Both the position numbers and the translations under genes were made by a program. A stretch of DNA of 64,000 bases from Thalassotalea atypica (GTDB lineage Bacteria; Pseudomonadota; Gammaproteobacteria; Enterobacterales; Alteromonadaceae), in contig NZ_AP027364.1 in NCBI RefSeq assembly GCF_030295975.1, positions 1,550,001-1,614,000 on the forward strand, given 5' to 3'. This document shows positions 35,713-45,439 of this stretch, piece by piece. The number at the start of each line of letters is the position of its first letter. Positions within the stretch are counted from its first letter, which is position 1. Below the pieces are notes generated by a model, which had not been told where the DNA came from, ran no database searches, and saw only the letters and a program-made list of their open reading frames with translations.

Positions 35713-36607
35713 GTGCGGCTTCTAACGGTTGTTCCATTGGAAAACAATGGCGTTTTCCGAAAATTTGCCAACTGATGTTATTATTGATTTTAGCGGCTTT
35801 CTTGGCCGCAGTTTTTATAAATCCATAGCTTTTTTCGGCAGCAAGGATCTCGACAGGCGTGTCAATGTTCCTTACTGCGCGCCATAACCCTGCAGGGTAA
35901 GAGCCAAAAATTGAGCCTTCCCACCGAGGATCACAGCATAGCTCAATCGAACCGTCGTCATTGCTCTTTGTCGCATCATGGACAAACTGTGTTAATACTT
36001 CAGGGTGCCACTTACAGTAAAGTGGTTTGGACTTGAGCTCATCTATCATGGTATCGATGTCTGGCCAAACAGATCGCCTATTACTTACTGAACGAACCAA
36101 TGCGCTCTTTTTCCATGCACCTGTTGTACGCATAAGGTGTTGAGCGATGATAATCTCGGTCTTAAATAACACAGGATCTAACAAGATTATTTTACTAAAT
36201 AATTTAGGATATTTAGCTGCGGCTAATAATGTGACTACGCCGCCCATGGAGTGGCCAACGCCAATAAGAGGCCCTTTGTTTTCTACTTCAGCCTTTACAT
36301 AAAGTGTATCGGCGATAGTGTTCGCGAGTTTTTGCCAGTTTGGCATTCTGTGATTAGGCTGCTCAGATCCGCCATGCCCGGGAACATCGGAAAACCATAA
36401 CTCCCACTCTTCGGGTAGCAGGGCGGATAATGGTGCTAAAGTTTTACTTGAAAAGCCAGTGCCGTGTAAAAAATGTAGGCGTGGTGCGCTATTAATACCT
36501 GTGCGAGTATAGCCATTCATTAAATTTCCACCGCTGGGTGAGTATTGCCAATTTTGCAAAGAATTAAGGCGCAGCATATCTAAGGTAAGGTGTTCTTTGA
36601 TGATCAT
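35681..36607 (-). CDS. Alpha/beta hydrolase
   Basis: 308 residues. Oxyanion H-G-T-G-F near 48, nucleophile elbow G-H-S-M-G-G near 118, acidic residue on the D-T-P-V-E-I-L strand region, and the catalytic His in G-K-R-H-C-F-P-M-E near 285. The organisation is that of cytosolic esterases and hydrolases of the MhpC-like group. Other starts are possible (for example the Met near residue 30). The neighbouring fadL suggests, weakly, lipid or ester substrates. Confidence 0.85.
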   Translation of the reverse strand: MIIKEHLTLDMLRLNSLQNWQYSPSGGNLMNGYTRTGINSAPRLHFLHGTGFSSKTLAPLSALLPEEWELWFSDVPGHGGSEQPNHRMPNWQKLANTIADTLYVKAEVENKGPLIGVGHSMGGVVTLLAAAKYPKLFSKIILLDPVLFKTEIIIAQHLMRTTGAWKKSALVRSVSNRRSVWPDIDTMIDELKSKPLYCKWHPEVLTQFVHDATKSNDDGSIELCCDPRWEGSIFGSYPAGLWRAVRNIDTPVEILAAEKSYGFIKTAAKKAAKINNNISWQIFGKRHCFPMEQPLEAAQKIKQLISDG

Positions 36608-36920
36608 TGTGTGAGTACTTTATTTGAAAAACGGAATTAACTTTTGCAAGACTTTTAAAATACCAAGTACTGGTCTGATGTGAAAGCGAAATATCCTTTT
36701 TTAGTACCATATTTCGGTTCAAGGAGGCACTCAAAAAGCACTTTTTTTGAGTCCGTGATCAAACTTGTCGAATATTGAGCCCATCTAATCGCCGGAAAAT
36801 TCCGCATTAATTTGCGTGATTAATGACGATCTAGTCGATAGTCACTATTTTATCAGGTAAAATGGCGTCATTAAAATTAATGATAACGTCGTTCATTAAT
36901 TCAGTCACATTAGGATAGTA
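36608..36920. other. Intergenic region between hydrolase and DUF6172 genes
   Basis: 313 bp, no ORF. It contains ACTCAAAAA/TTTTTGAGT (36729-36752) and an AT-rich TCATTAA-AA-TTAATGA palindrome (36868-36883) about 40 bases before the next ATG. Divergent promoters must lie here. Confidence 0.4.
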
Positions 36921-37247
36921 ATGAAAAAAACATTTTCGCTTACCCATGAAAAAATTAAGCCAGCTCGATTAGTCGACTCAATAAAGCACGAAGTCAAGAA
37001 ATACATAAAGCGGGAAAGAAATAAAACTTTACCTCAAGATGCTGATTATTGGGATTTTGATTGTAAATACGGTACATCAGAGCAAGAAGCTGAAGATATA
37101 CATATGAAAGAAATTAATAAGTCTATCGATAAAGCTGTAGCGGCTGATTTGACCTCATTTTACCTCGAGATAATGGCGAAACCTGCAGTGCGTAAAATGA
37201 ATCCATTTGCTGGCGAATTTGACGCAGATGCTGAGCTAGAAGAGTAA
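36921..37247 (+). CDS. DUF6172 family protein
   Basis: 108 residues. The start M-K-K-T-F-S-L, the I-K-H-E-V-K-K-Y-I-K-R-E-R-N-K helix and Y-W-D-F-D-C-K-Y-G match the small uncharacterised DUF6172 family of proteobacteria. It is soluble, basic in the first half and acidic at the end. Its function is unknown. It is single-gene by spacing. Confidence 0.8.
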   Translation: MKKTFSLTHEKIKPARLVDSIKHEVKKYIKRERNKTLPQDADYWDFDCKYGTSEQEAEDIHMKEINKSIDKAVAADLTSFYLEIMAKPAVRKMNPFAGEFDADAELEE

Positions 37248-37444
37248 TGTCTTCTAAATTGAGATAGGGAAGAGGTAAATGCTTCTTCCTTTTTTTGCGT
37301 CGCACGAACGGGCATGGATCAATAACGGCTAAAACAGTACAAAAATAATTCATCGCCGCTTTTGAAAGTCTTAATGTAAATCAATTCAATCTTTTTATTT
37401 TCCGTTATTATTAGTGACAAAGTTCCTTTTAAAAGCAAGATTTT

Positions 37445-38170
37445 GTGAGTACCAATACTTCGTTCAAATCCTTTAACTTTACTCAATTATTAAGCTATAG
37501 CTTATTGTTATTAGCAACAGTATTTATATTTGCTATTGCCGAATCGATTCGTCTAATGCTTGAATCTTATGAACTCAATTCCTTGTATGTTTCTTTCTGT
37601 ACTGGGTTCATCTTATTTGTCCCCTTGGTTTCAATCGTACTGCATCCCTTTGTAGTAAAAGATGCAAAGGAATTTGATCGCTCCTACTTATCCACTTTAT
37701 TAGCAAATATTGGTTTAGTTATATTTGTACAATTTTTGTTTTTTCTTATTTGGATCACAGACGCTATAGCGGTCTATAGCATGTACGTAGACCAATCCTC
37801 ATTTTTAGCTCAAGCGTTCAATATTAGCAGTGAAAGTAAGGGAGACTTTAGTCAGCAATTCTATGTTGTTAACCTGCTTTTAGCATGGTTCTTTGCGCTG
37901 TTATCCATAGTTATCGGGTTACTGCCTTGCTTAGTCGCCCGATTGAATAATCAAGGCGTGATAGGCAATTTCGTCGCGAGTTTTCGCCTTGCTAAAAGTT
38001 GTAAGTTGGCGATGTTAGGCTACGCACTCGTTTTATCGTTATCGGTGATGTTACCGTTAATCTATGCTAAATATGTGTTCTTGTTAACGTTCCCAGTTTC
38101 CTTGTACTGGCTCTTTATGAATATTTCATCTCGTTATCGTCGACTCGTTAGAAAGAATAAGAAAGTTTAG
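37445..38170 (+). CDS. Multi-pass inner-membrane protein, function unknown
   Basis: 241 residues, GTG start, weak ribosome binding site. About five or six hydrophobic helices (20-40, 48-66, 85-108, 140-165, 190-225), with a basic C-terminal tail (R-Y-R-R-L-V-R-K-N-K-K). It resembles uncharacterised multi-pass proteins and has no transporter signature I can name. Confidence 0.6.
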   Translation: MSTNTSFKSFNFTQLLSYSLLLLATVFIFAIAESIRLMLESYELNSLYVSFCTGFILFVPLVSIVLHPFVVKDAKEFDRSYLSTLLANIGLVIFVQFLFFLIWITDAIAVYSMYVDQSSFLAQAFNISSESKGDFSQQFYVVNLLLAWFFALLSIVIGLLPCLVARLNNQGVIGNFVASFRLAKSCKLAMLGYALVLSLSVMLPLIYAKYVFLLTFPVSLYWLFMNISSRYRRLVRKNKKV

Positions 38171-38230
38171 ACTTTTCAAGGGTAAAGCTTCGTAATATAG
38201 TGAATTCATCACTCTATCAGAAATGAAGTA

Positions 38231-38854
38231 ATGCATTTATATACTTACGAACGTGCGCCCAATCCACAACGGTTAAAACATTTTTTAGCACATAAGAATA
38301 TTACCTTAGCTACAACAAGCTTTGATCTCGCTAAGGGCGAGCACTTTAATGAGCAATTTAAGGCTGTAAACCCTGATTGTACTGTCCCCACTTTGGTTGT
38401 AAACGATGATGTTGTGCTAACAGATACTATTGCTATTTGTGTGTTTTTAGAAAGAAAATACCCTGAAAATCCGCTATTGGGCATTACAGATATCGAACAG
38501 GCACAGGTTATTGGTTGGTGTCATAAACTATTTCTTGAAGGCTTTATGTCTGTAGCGGAAGTGCTTCGCAATAAAAGCGAGGCATTCAAGGGGCGAGCAT
38601 TACCTGGACGTGTTGCCATAGCGCAAGTCCCTGCGCTAATTGAACGCGGTAACCATCGTTTAAGCGCTTTTTGGCCGCAAATGGATGAACATTTGCAAAA
38701 CAAAGATTATATCGTTGGCGATACATTAACCCTTGCTGATATCGACTTATTTGTCGTTTGTTCATTTGCTGGTTGGATCAAAGCAAGCATTCCTGAGGAT
38801 TGTAATGCGTTACGTCAATGGTATCAGCGAATCGATAAACAACTTAATGGCTAA
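38231..38854 (+). CDS. Glutathione S-transferase family protein
   Basis: 207 residues. N-terminal thioredoxin-fold domain with the glutathione-site motif V-P-T-L near 52-55 and D-T-I-A-I near 65. The C-terminal helical domain has the N-capping/hydrophobic-staple region L-T-L-A-D-I-D-L-F near 165. The stop overlaps the end of the convergent Rossmann gene by 4 bases. Substrate unknown. Confidence 0.85.
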   Translation: MHLYTYERAPNPQRLKHFLAHKNITLATTSFDLAKGEHFNEQFKAVNPDCTVPTLVVNDDVVLTDTIAICVFLERKYPENPLLGITDIEQAQVIGWCHKLFLEGFMSVAEVLRNKSEAFKGRALPGRVAIAQVPALIERGNHRLSAFWPQMDEHLQNKDYIVGDTLTLADIDLFVVCSFAGWIKASIPEDCNALRQWYQRIDKQLNG

Positions 38855-39489
38855 AAAACTTCGTCAAGTCTGACTATTTTGTGACTTTCTGGCTGGGTTA
38901 GTGCTTGTTGTACTAACCTAGCGGCAACTGTATGTGCTTTGATTGGGCGATATTTTTTCAAACCAGGCAGGCAAGTAAAAATAGGCATGACGATTGAAGC
39001 AACAAATTCACCCAATCGTAGCTGTGTCCTACTACCGAGTAATAATGAGGGTTGCACTATGGTGGTTTTTGCAAATGGCAGTGCCTTTATTGATTGCTCT
39101 AACTCTCCTTTCATTTGCAGGTAGGGACTGCTACTTTTAACGTTTGCACCACTGGATGACACCAACAAGTAATGTTCAATGTTGTTTTTTACCGCAATAG
39201 TAGCTGCTTGTAATTGATAGTCGACATCTACTTTTCTTTGCTGCGAAATACTGCCTGCTTGTTTTTTTGTCGTACCAAGGCAAGAAAAAAGCAAATTTCC
39301 CTGAAACAATGTTTCGTATTGATCTAGTTGCTCAAAGTCAATCACGTGATTCTCTACCTTTTCACATATGTGAGAGTAAGGACGACGAGTGATCATAATA
39401 ACCGTCTCAATAGATTCTTCTTGAACGAGTAAATTAATCAGTTCTTGACCAACCAACCCTGTTGCGCCTAATACGACAGCTGTTGTCAC
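38851..39489 (-). CDS. NAD(P)-binding Rossmann protein (HTATIP2/YraR-like SDR)
   Basis: 212 residues with the dinucleotide motif G-A-T-G-L-V-G near 8-14, a C-L-G-T-T strand end near 70, the S-S-S-G-A region near 110 and an atypical S-x-Y-x-x-x-K (S-P-Y-L-Q-M-K). This places it in the atypical short-chain reductase group that includes TIP30/YraR. It overlaps the GST gene by 4 bases tail-to-tail. Confidence 0.82.
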   Translation of the reverse strand: MTTAVVLGATGLVGQELINLLVQEESIETVIMITRRPYSHICEKVENHVIDFEQLDQYETLFQGNLLFSCLGTTKKQAGSISQQRKVDVDYQLQAATIAVKNNIEHYLLVSSSGANVKSSSPYLQMKGELEQSIKALPFAKTTIVQPSLLLGSRTQLRLGEFVASIVMPIFTCLPGLKKYRPIKAHTVAARLVQQALTQPESHKIVRLDEVF

Positions 39490-39604
39490 GTTTTGTTTAT
39501 CCTAAAAATGTTCTGATTATTGTAAGGTTTGTGCCGACTAAGCAAAAATCAATGTTTGTATACTACAATTAAGTCGTTCATCTCAATTAAGAGGGTAATC
39601 AATT

Positions 39605-40075
39605 ATGTCGGTATCACCTATTCCTCAAGGTTTCCATTCTCTCACTCCTTATTTAGTGGTTAAAGATGCAAAATCAGCTCTTACCTTCTACCAGCAGGCG
39701 TTTAATGCCGTTACCACTTTGGAGCTAAATACTCCAGATGGCAGTGTTGCTCATGCTGAAATGAAAATCGGAAATTCTTATCTAATGATCACAGAAGAGT
39801 ACCCAGACATGGGGTTTGTGGGGCCAGAAACGTTAGGCGGCGCTGGCGTGAGTTTGATGTTATACACTGAAGACGTTGACCTGCTTTGCAACCAAGCAAT
39901 TGATGCGGGCTGTGAATTATTGCGTCCAGTTATAGATCAATTTTACGGTGATAGAGCAGGCACAGTAAAAGACCCTTATGGACATGTGTGGACCATAGGC
40001 ACACACACAGAAGATTTAACCGATGAAGAGCTTAGTGCTCGCATGCTTGATTATATGAAAAAGGCCGATGAATAA
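39605..40075 (+). CDS. VOC-family protein (PhnB/glyoxalase-like)
   Basis: 156 residues of the vicinal-oxygen-chelate fold. L-T-P-Y-L-V-V-K-D-A opens it, A-H-A-E-M-K-I-G-N-S is the central strand, and D-P-Y-G-H-V-W-T-I-G-T-H is the second-half metal-side strand. The arrangement is that of YdcJ/PhnB-like bleomycin-resistance-fold proteins. AGAGGG lies upstream of the ATG. Substrate unknown. Confidence 0.85.
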   Translation: MSVSPIPQGFHSLTPYLVVKDAKSALTFYQQAFNAVTTLELNTPDGSVAHAEMKIGNSYLMITEEYPDMGFVGPETLGGAGVSLMLYTEDVDLLCNQAIDAGCELLRPVIDQFYGDRAGTVKDPYGHVWTIGTHTEDLTDEELSARMLDYMKKADE

Positions 40076-40381
40076 ATGCGTTGAAGAATTAATAAGTAAG
40101 TCACATAGAAGACAACGTCTTAATTTGTGCTTGTTTACAGCTCATCAGTCCATTTTTATGTTAAAAGAGTACTGTTTTTGCGTTAAAAGCTTGAATCCTT
40201 GCATTACAACCGCCAGTGAATAATTAAGACAAGACACGGCGAGCCTGCTCGCTTACGAAAATCACGTTAATTTTGATAATATCTCATAGTATTTTGGCTT
40301 TGCTAGGTATTTTATCGGGAGTTCTGTTGATATAATGTCTGGCTATACAATTTTATTTCTAAGCTTTTTGAGGTTCTGTGG
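40076..40381 (+). other. glnS upstream region
   Basis: 306 bp with no credible gene. It includes a GCGAGC-CT-GCTCGC palindrome (40239-40252) and, near the end, an extended -10 promoter. Confidence 0.5.
40328..40336 (+). promoter_or_regulatory. Extended -10 promoter of glnS
   Basis: TGATATAAT is a perfect TGn-extended -10, 45 bases before the glnS ATG. The -35 is weak, as is normal for extended -10 promoters. Confidence 0.6.
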
Positions 40382-42052
40382 ATGTCGGATTCTGAAAACC
40401 GTCCAACTAATTTTATTCGTCAAATTATCGATGCTGATTTGGAAAGTGGTAAACACAATCATGTGCAGACGCGTTTTCCACCCGAGCCAAATGGTTACTT
40501 GCATATTGGCCATGCGAAATCTATATGTCTAAATTTCGGTATTGCACAAGACTACAAGGGCCTATGTAATTTACGCTTCGACGACACCAACCCTGAAAAA
40601 GAAGACATTGACTATGTTAATTCAATTCAAGCTGATGTGAATTGGTTAGGTTTTGAGTGGGCAGGTAAGGTTCATTACTCTTCAGACTATTTTGATCGTC
40701 TTTACGGCTATGCAGTAGAGCTGATTGAAAAAGGATTAGCATACGTTTGTTTTTTAAATGCGGAGCAAACACGAGAGTATCGCGGCACATTGAAAGCGCC
40801 CGGTAAAAATAGTCCTTATCGAGATACTTCCGCTGAAGAAAATTTAGCGTTGTTTGAAAAAATGAAAGCCGGTGGGTTTCAAGAAGGTGAATGCTCGCTA
40901 CGCGCGAAAATTGACATGAGCTCAAGCTTTATGTGTATGCGCGATCCGGTGATTTACCGAGTGAAATTTGCCCATCATCATCAAACAGGTGATAAATGGT
41001 GCATTTATCCGATGTACGACTTTACTCACTGTATTTCTGATGCCATTGAAGGTATTACGCATTCATTATGTACATTGGAGTTCCAAGATAACCGTCGACT
41101 TTACGATTGGGTTATTGAGAATATTTCAATCGAAACTGAGCCTCGACAATACGAATTTTCACGTTTAAACCTTGAATACACGGTGATGAGTAAGCGTAAA
41201 TTACATACGTTAGTGGAAGAAAAACTGGTTAATGGCTGGGACGATCCCCGTATGCCAACCATTGCAGCATTTCGTCGTCGAGGTTATACACCAGGCTCTA
41301 TTGTTGAATTTGCTAAACGTATTGGCGTTACAAAAATGGACAATACGGTAGAAATGGGGGTGCTTGAAGCGTGTATTCGCGAAGACCTTAACGACAATGC
41401 TCCACGTGCAATGGCTGTTTTAGATCCGATCAAATTGGTGATTGAGAACTACGACCAAGATAACGTTGAACAGCTGAGTGTGAAGAATCATCCGAGTGAT
41501 GAATCACAAGGTTCACGTATTGTTCCTTTTGCTAAAAACTTGTATATCGAAGCAGAAGATTTTCGTGAAGAAGCCAATAAAAAATACAAACGACTAGTAC
41601 TAGGTAAAGCGGTGCGTTTACGTGGTGCATACGTTGTGACGGCGACAGGTTGCGATAAAGATGCGGATGGCAACATCATCACAGTTTATTGTACTTACGA
41701 TTCAAAGACTTTGGGCAAAAATCCAGACGATGGTACTAAGCCTAAAGGGGTTATCCATTGGGTCGCTGCAGAGCAAGCGCTTGATGCTGAAATTCGTTTA
41801 TATGATCGTTTATTCACTGTGGCCAACCCTGCAGCTGCGGAAGATTTTCATACGGTCATTAACCCTGAATCGCTAGTGGTGATTGAACACGCAAAAGTTG
41901 AGCCATCGCTTGCTAACGCAAAACCAGAACAAGCTTTCCAGTTTGAGCGCCAAGGCTATTTTTGCTTAGACAATAAAGACAGCTCAACGGAGCATTTAAT
42001 CTTTAATCGCACTGTAGGTTTGCGTGATACTTGGTCAAAAATAAACGGATAG
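40382..42052 (+). CDS. glnS: Glutaminyl-tRNA synthetase
   Basis: Class I aminoacyl-tRNA synthetase charging tRNA-Gln. The 556 residues match the family. The HIGH motif is in [13 protein letters not shown] near 34-46 and the KMSKS-like motif is V-M-S-K-R-K-L near 268. The class-specific [10 protein letters not shown] is present. GAGGT precedes the ATG. The neighbour fur and the fldA-seqA-pgm cluster further on parallel the E. coli order. Confidence 0.98.
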   Translation: MSDSENRPTNFIRQIIDADLESGKHNHVQTRFPPEPNGYLHIGHAKSICLNFGIAQDYKGLCNLRFDDTNPEKEDIDYVNSIQADVNWLGFEWAGKVHYSSDYFDRLYGYAVELIEKGLAYVCFLNAEQTREYRGTLKAPGKNSPYRDTSAEENLALFEKMKAGGFQEGECSLRAKIDMSSSFMCMRDPVIYRVKFAHHHQTGDKWCIYPMYDFTHCISDAIEGITHSLCTLEFQDNRRLYDWVIENISIETEPRQYEFSRLNLEYTVMSKRKLHTLVEEKLVNGWDDPRMPTIAAFRRRGYTPGSIVEFAKRIGVTKMDNTVEMGVLEACIREDLNDNAPRAMAVLDPIKLVIENYDQDNVEQLSVKNHPSDESQGSRIVPFAKNLYIEAEDFREEANKKYKRLVLGKAVRLRGAYVVTATGCDKDADGNIITVYCTYDSKTLGKNPDDGTKPKGVIHWVAAEQALDAEIRLYDRLFTVANPAAAEDFHTVINPESLVVIEHAKVEPSLANAKPEQAFQFERQGYFCLDNKDSSTEHLIFNRTVGLRDTWSKING

Positions 42053-42081
42053 CTTTATCGCGAGATTGAAACAACAGACAT

Positions 42082-42111
42082 AAAAAAAGCCGACAGATGT
42101 CGGCTTTTTTT
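42082..42111. terminator. Bidirectional terminator between glnS and fur
   Basis: GCCGACA-GA-TGTCGGC with seven A before and seven T after. The complementarity extends further outward with ACAT/ATGT. It serves both convergent genes. Confidence 0.92.
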
Positions 42112-42131
42112 ATGTCTAATAATTGTGCTAT

Positions 42132-42575
42132 TTATGAATGAGACTTTCTAAAGCTTTCACAAGCATTTTCATCTTCACATTCACCATAAAGGTACAAACT
42201 GTGGTTAGTTAATTTAATGTTGTGAGATTTAGCTATATCTAATTGGCGCTTTTCAATTGTATCGTCTTCAAACTCAACAACTTTTCCGCACTTCAAGCAT
42301 ACCAAGTGATCATGATGCTGTTTATGAGACAGTTCAAATACTGACTTTCCGCCTTCAAAATGATGTCGGGTGACGATTCCTGCGTCATCAAATTGGTTAA
42401 GTACACGATAAACTGTTGCTAAGCCTATTTCTTCATTCTGCTCTAATAAGATTTTGTAAACATCTTCCGCGCTAATATGTTGATTATTAGGATCTTGCAA
42501 AATGGTTAAGATTTTAACTCGTGGAAGCGTGATTTTTAAGCCGGCGCGTTTTAGTTCTTCGTTTTGATCTGGCAT
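42132..42575 (-). CDS. fur: Ferric uptake regulator Fur
   Basis: Iron-responsive repressor, 147 residues. Winged-helix DNA-binding half with A-T-V-Y-R-V-L-N-Q-F near 54-63. Metal sites H-H-D-H-L-V-C-L-K-C-G-K near 87-98 and a second Cys pair (C-E-D-E-N-A-C) near the end for zinc. The ribosome binding site before the ATG is weak. It represses iron-uptake genes when Fe2+-loaded. fldA, its usual neighbour, is 3.6 kb away here. Confidence 0.97.
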   Translation of the reverse strand: MPDQNEELKRAGLKITLPRVKILTILQDPNNQHISAEDVYKILLEQNEEIGLATVYRVLNQFDDAGIVTRHHFEGGKSVFELSHKQHHDHLVCLKCGKVVEFEDDTIEKRQLDIAKSHNIKLTNHSLYLYGECEDENACESFRKSHS

Positions 42576-42909
42576 AAAGTAAACTTTTATTTCAAATAGA
42601 TAACCAAAATTATAGGAGTTTATTGTGCAAGAGAAAAGCCTTTGTTAATTGCTAAGTCCAAATTATTAACTTTTATTTCAAAATACCTACTAAATCGACA
42701 CTTTTTATCGCTTTTTAATCTTCTAGCAATGATTCGCAGAGTCGTTCTAGTTGGTGAACGACAGCTAAAAAAGTTTAATTTGGATCAATGAATGGTTAGT
42801 AATCATCCTTGTATCACGGTTATGTAACAAGTTTGCTAAATGCCGACTGGTTTTTGACCTTCCGGCTTGATATAACGTGCCCTTTTATTTCAGTGGATGG
42901 GCTCTGACT
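42576..42909. other. Divergent region between fur and the GGDEF-EAL gene
   Basis: 334 bp with no ORF. An extended -10 (TGATATAAC, 42868-42876) faces the plus-strand gene. I did not find a convincing Fur box. Confidence 0.5.
42868..42876 (+). promoter_or_regulatory. Extended -10 promoter of the GGDEF-EAL gene
   Basis: TGATATAAC lies 34 bases before the chosen GTG start. An in-frame GTG at 42877 would be upstream of the transcription start, so it is excluded. Confidence 0.5.
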
Positions 42910-45423
42910 GTGCAAAACCCAAACGTCTCGCTAGTGGCAATTAATATAGCGCAAAAAAATATTTTGCATTGTCTGCCAGACACTAAAGTCTTAGATGTTG
43001 CCAAGCTGCTTAAAAAGAATAACGTGAGTTCGATAGTTATCAAGTCTCTCGCTGGTGAAAACTTGGGAATTTGGACGGAAGCTGATGCTACCAAAATTGA
43101 CTTTGCAAAAGCTAATTTTGATCAAGAGCCTATCTCGAAGTACATGAGCTTTCCTTTGATCAGCATTGCACATGATGTCCCTTTACCTGAAATTTTATTA
43201 TCTTTTACTAAATACAAAATTCGTCATTTATTGGTTCACAATGGCGAAAATGAAACCGTAGGTATTATCAGTCAATCCGATATCATCAAAAAACAAGGTA
43301 TTGAGTATTACTTAAAAAGTCGAAAAATTGGCGACAGTTACAATAGTCAAATTGCGCCAGCTGATGGAAACCATAGCGTTCAAATTTTAGTTAAGCAAAT
43401 GGCCGACAACCGCACCTCTGCAGCATTGGCCTTTCACCCTACATCCGGTGAAATTGGCATAATTACCCAGCGAGACTTAGTCGGTCTGCTTGCGGCCGGC
43501 TGGAGCGCCCAACCTGCATGGAAATTCGCTAAGTTCCCTGTGATTTCATTATCTGTAGATGATAGCTTGCTTAACGCTTATGTGACGCTGAAAGCAAATC
43601 ACATTAGGCATTTGGCAATTACAGGTCCAGAAGGCCAAGTTTGTGGGTTGTTAACGTTAGAGAATATTCTTGCTGATATTGAGTTTGCTCATTTGAAAGA
43701 GCTAGAATCTATTTTAATTGAACGTGATGACGCATTAGCGCTGTCGGAACGAAGCTTAATTTTAGCGGAAAAAATTATTGCTTCTTCCCCAGATGGTATC
43801 GTTATTACAAACGATAGAAACATTATTGTTTCAGTCAATCCAGCTTTTTCAGAATTAACCGGTTATCAAGAATCTGATGTGCTCGGTAATAACATTCAAC
43901 TGCTTTCTTCCGGCATACATGATGACGCTTTTTATGAAGAAATGTGGTCAGAGATCGACAAAAATGGGCGCTGGAAAGGCGAAGTCTGGAACAAAAAGAA
44001 GTCTGGCGAACCTTATTTGGAAGCACTTAATATCATTCGAGTAGGTGATTTTAATGATAAGGATGTGCACTATGCGGGAATTTTTAGTGATATTACCGCT
44101 CGTCGCAATAATGAAAACAAAATTCAAGCGATGGCTTTTTATGACGAACTTACTGGATTGCCAAACAGACGATTGTTCAATGATCGCTTAGAGATCGCTA
44201 TATCGTCGGCTAGACGCCATAATCACTTAGTCGGTTTGCTTTTTTTGGATTTAGATCGTTTCAAGCAAGTCAACGATACCTTAGGGCACAGTGTTGGCGA
44301 TGAATTACTTAAAATTGCTGCTAAACGAATTGAGTCAAGTATTAAGCAAGGAGACACGGTTTCTCGATTAGGCGGAGATGAGTTTGTCATTTTATTATCT
44401 GAAATAGCATCTGAGGGCAATGTGGTTAATGTCATTGAACGAATAACTGATTTACTTAATGAACCATTTATTATTGATGACAAAGAATTGTATTTAACGT
44501 CTTCTATCGGTGCAGCTGTTTTTCCAGAAGATGGGGAGGACGCGGAAGAATTACTTATTAATGCTGATATAGCTATGTATAAAGCAAAAGATTCCGGTAG
44601 AAATTCCTTTCAGCTATTTCATCAAGACCTAAATGTCGCGACAAGAAGTAAGGCAACATTACAAAATAACCTCATTGCTGCTGCGAAAAATAATGAATTT
44701 TCACTGAATTTTCAATTGCAATATGATGTAAAAACAAAGCGAACGATCAATGTAGAAGCCTTGCTACGTTGGCATCATGAAAAACAAGGTCAGATATCTC
44801 CAGCATTATTCATACCTGTGGCAGAAGAGCTAGGTGTTATTGTTGGCATAGAAAAGTGGGTCTTGATAGAAGCATGTAATACTAGAAAGTCGTGGCTAGA
44901 TAAAGGGATTCAATGTGGGCGAATTGCAGTGAATATTTCGGCTCGCCATTTTAAAAAAGGCTTAGTTGCTTCGGTACTAGATGCATTAGAAGTCTCTGGT
45001 CTGGCGCCCGAATACCTTGAAATTGAAATTGTAGAATCAAGCTTCATTGACAATTTTAACAACACTGAAAACATATTGAATCAACTCAAGGCAATAGGTA
45101 TTAAGATAGCATTAGATGATTTTGGAACGGGGTATTCATCTTTAAGCTATTTAACTCGACTGCCAATTGATGTGCTGAAAATTGACCGAAGCTTTGTTGC
45201 CAAAATACCCGATGACAAAAAAGACAGTCAAATGGTATCTATTATAACTGCCATGGCAAAGGGGCTTGATTTGGATATCGTCGCCGAAGGGGTGGAAGAA
45301 CAATCACAGGTAACCTTTTTAACCGAAGCAGGATGCTCTGTCTTCCAAGGTTTTTATTATTGCAAGCCTGAAAGTGCTGCGGTGATTGAACAACAAATGC
45401 TAGAGCTTGGCATACAAGCTTAA
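42910..45423 (+). CDS. CBS-PAS-GGDEF-EAL cyclic di-GMP protein
   Basis: 837 residues, soluble. Two pairs of CBS domains (about 10-125 and 135-260; Q-S-D-I-I-K-K and T-Q-R-D-L-V-G end-motifs) form an adenosine-nucleotide-type sensor. A helix leads to a PAS domain (about 280-395, with N-P-A-F-S-E-L-T-G-Y). A GGDEF domain follows with R-L-G-G-D-E-F intact, and an EAL domain with E-A-L-L-R-W and D-D-F-G-T-G-Y-S-S. Both catalytic sets look intact, so it may make or break cyclic di-GMP. Start by GTG 42910 (GGATGGG upstream). Confidence 0.92.
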   Translation: MQNPNVSLVAINIAQKNILHCLPDTKVLDVAKLLKKNNVSSIVIKSLAGENLGIWTEADATKIDFAKANFDQEPISKYMSFPLISIAHDVPLPEILLSFTKYKIRHLLVHNGENETVGIISQSDIIKKQGIEYYLKSRKIGDSYNSQIAPADGNHSVQILVKQMADNRTSAALAFHPTSGEIGIITQRDLVGLLAAGWSAQPAWKFAKFPVISLSVDDSLLNAYVTLKANHIRHLAITGPEGQVCGLLTLENILADIEFAHLKELESILIERDDALALSERSLILAEKIIASSPDGIVITNDRNIIVSVNPAFSELTGYQESDVLGNNIQLLSSGIHDDAFYEEMWSEIDKNGRWKGEVWNKKKSGEPYLEALNIIRVGDFNDKDVHYAGIFSDITARRNNENKIQAMAFYDELTGLPNRRLFNDRLEIAISSARRHNHLVGLLFLDLDRFKQVNDTLGHSVGDELLKIAAKRIESSIKQGDTVSRLGGDEFVILLSEIASEGNVVNVIERITDLLNEPFIIDDKELYLTSSIGAAVFPEDGEDAEELLINADIAMYKAKDSGRNSFQLFHQDLNVATRSKATLQNNLIAAAKNNEFSLNFQLQYDVKTKRTINVEALLRWHHEKQGQISPALFIPVAEELGVIVGIEKWVLIEACNTRKSWLDKGIQCGRIAVNISARHFKKGLVASVLDALEVSGLAPEYLEIEIVESSFIDNFNNTENILNQLKAIGIKIALDDFGTGYSSLSYLTRLPIDVLKIDRSFVAKIPDDKKDSQMVSIITAMAKGLDLDIVAEGVEEQSQVTFLTEAGCSVFQGFYYCKPESAAVIEQQMLELGIQA

Positions 45424-45439
45424 AAATAAAGCCCAAAGG

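Noticed and set aside
42576-42700. Fur box for autoregulation of fur
   Set aside because: The region is AT-rich, but no stretch resembled the 19-bp Fur consensus well enough to report.
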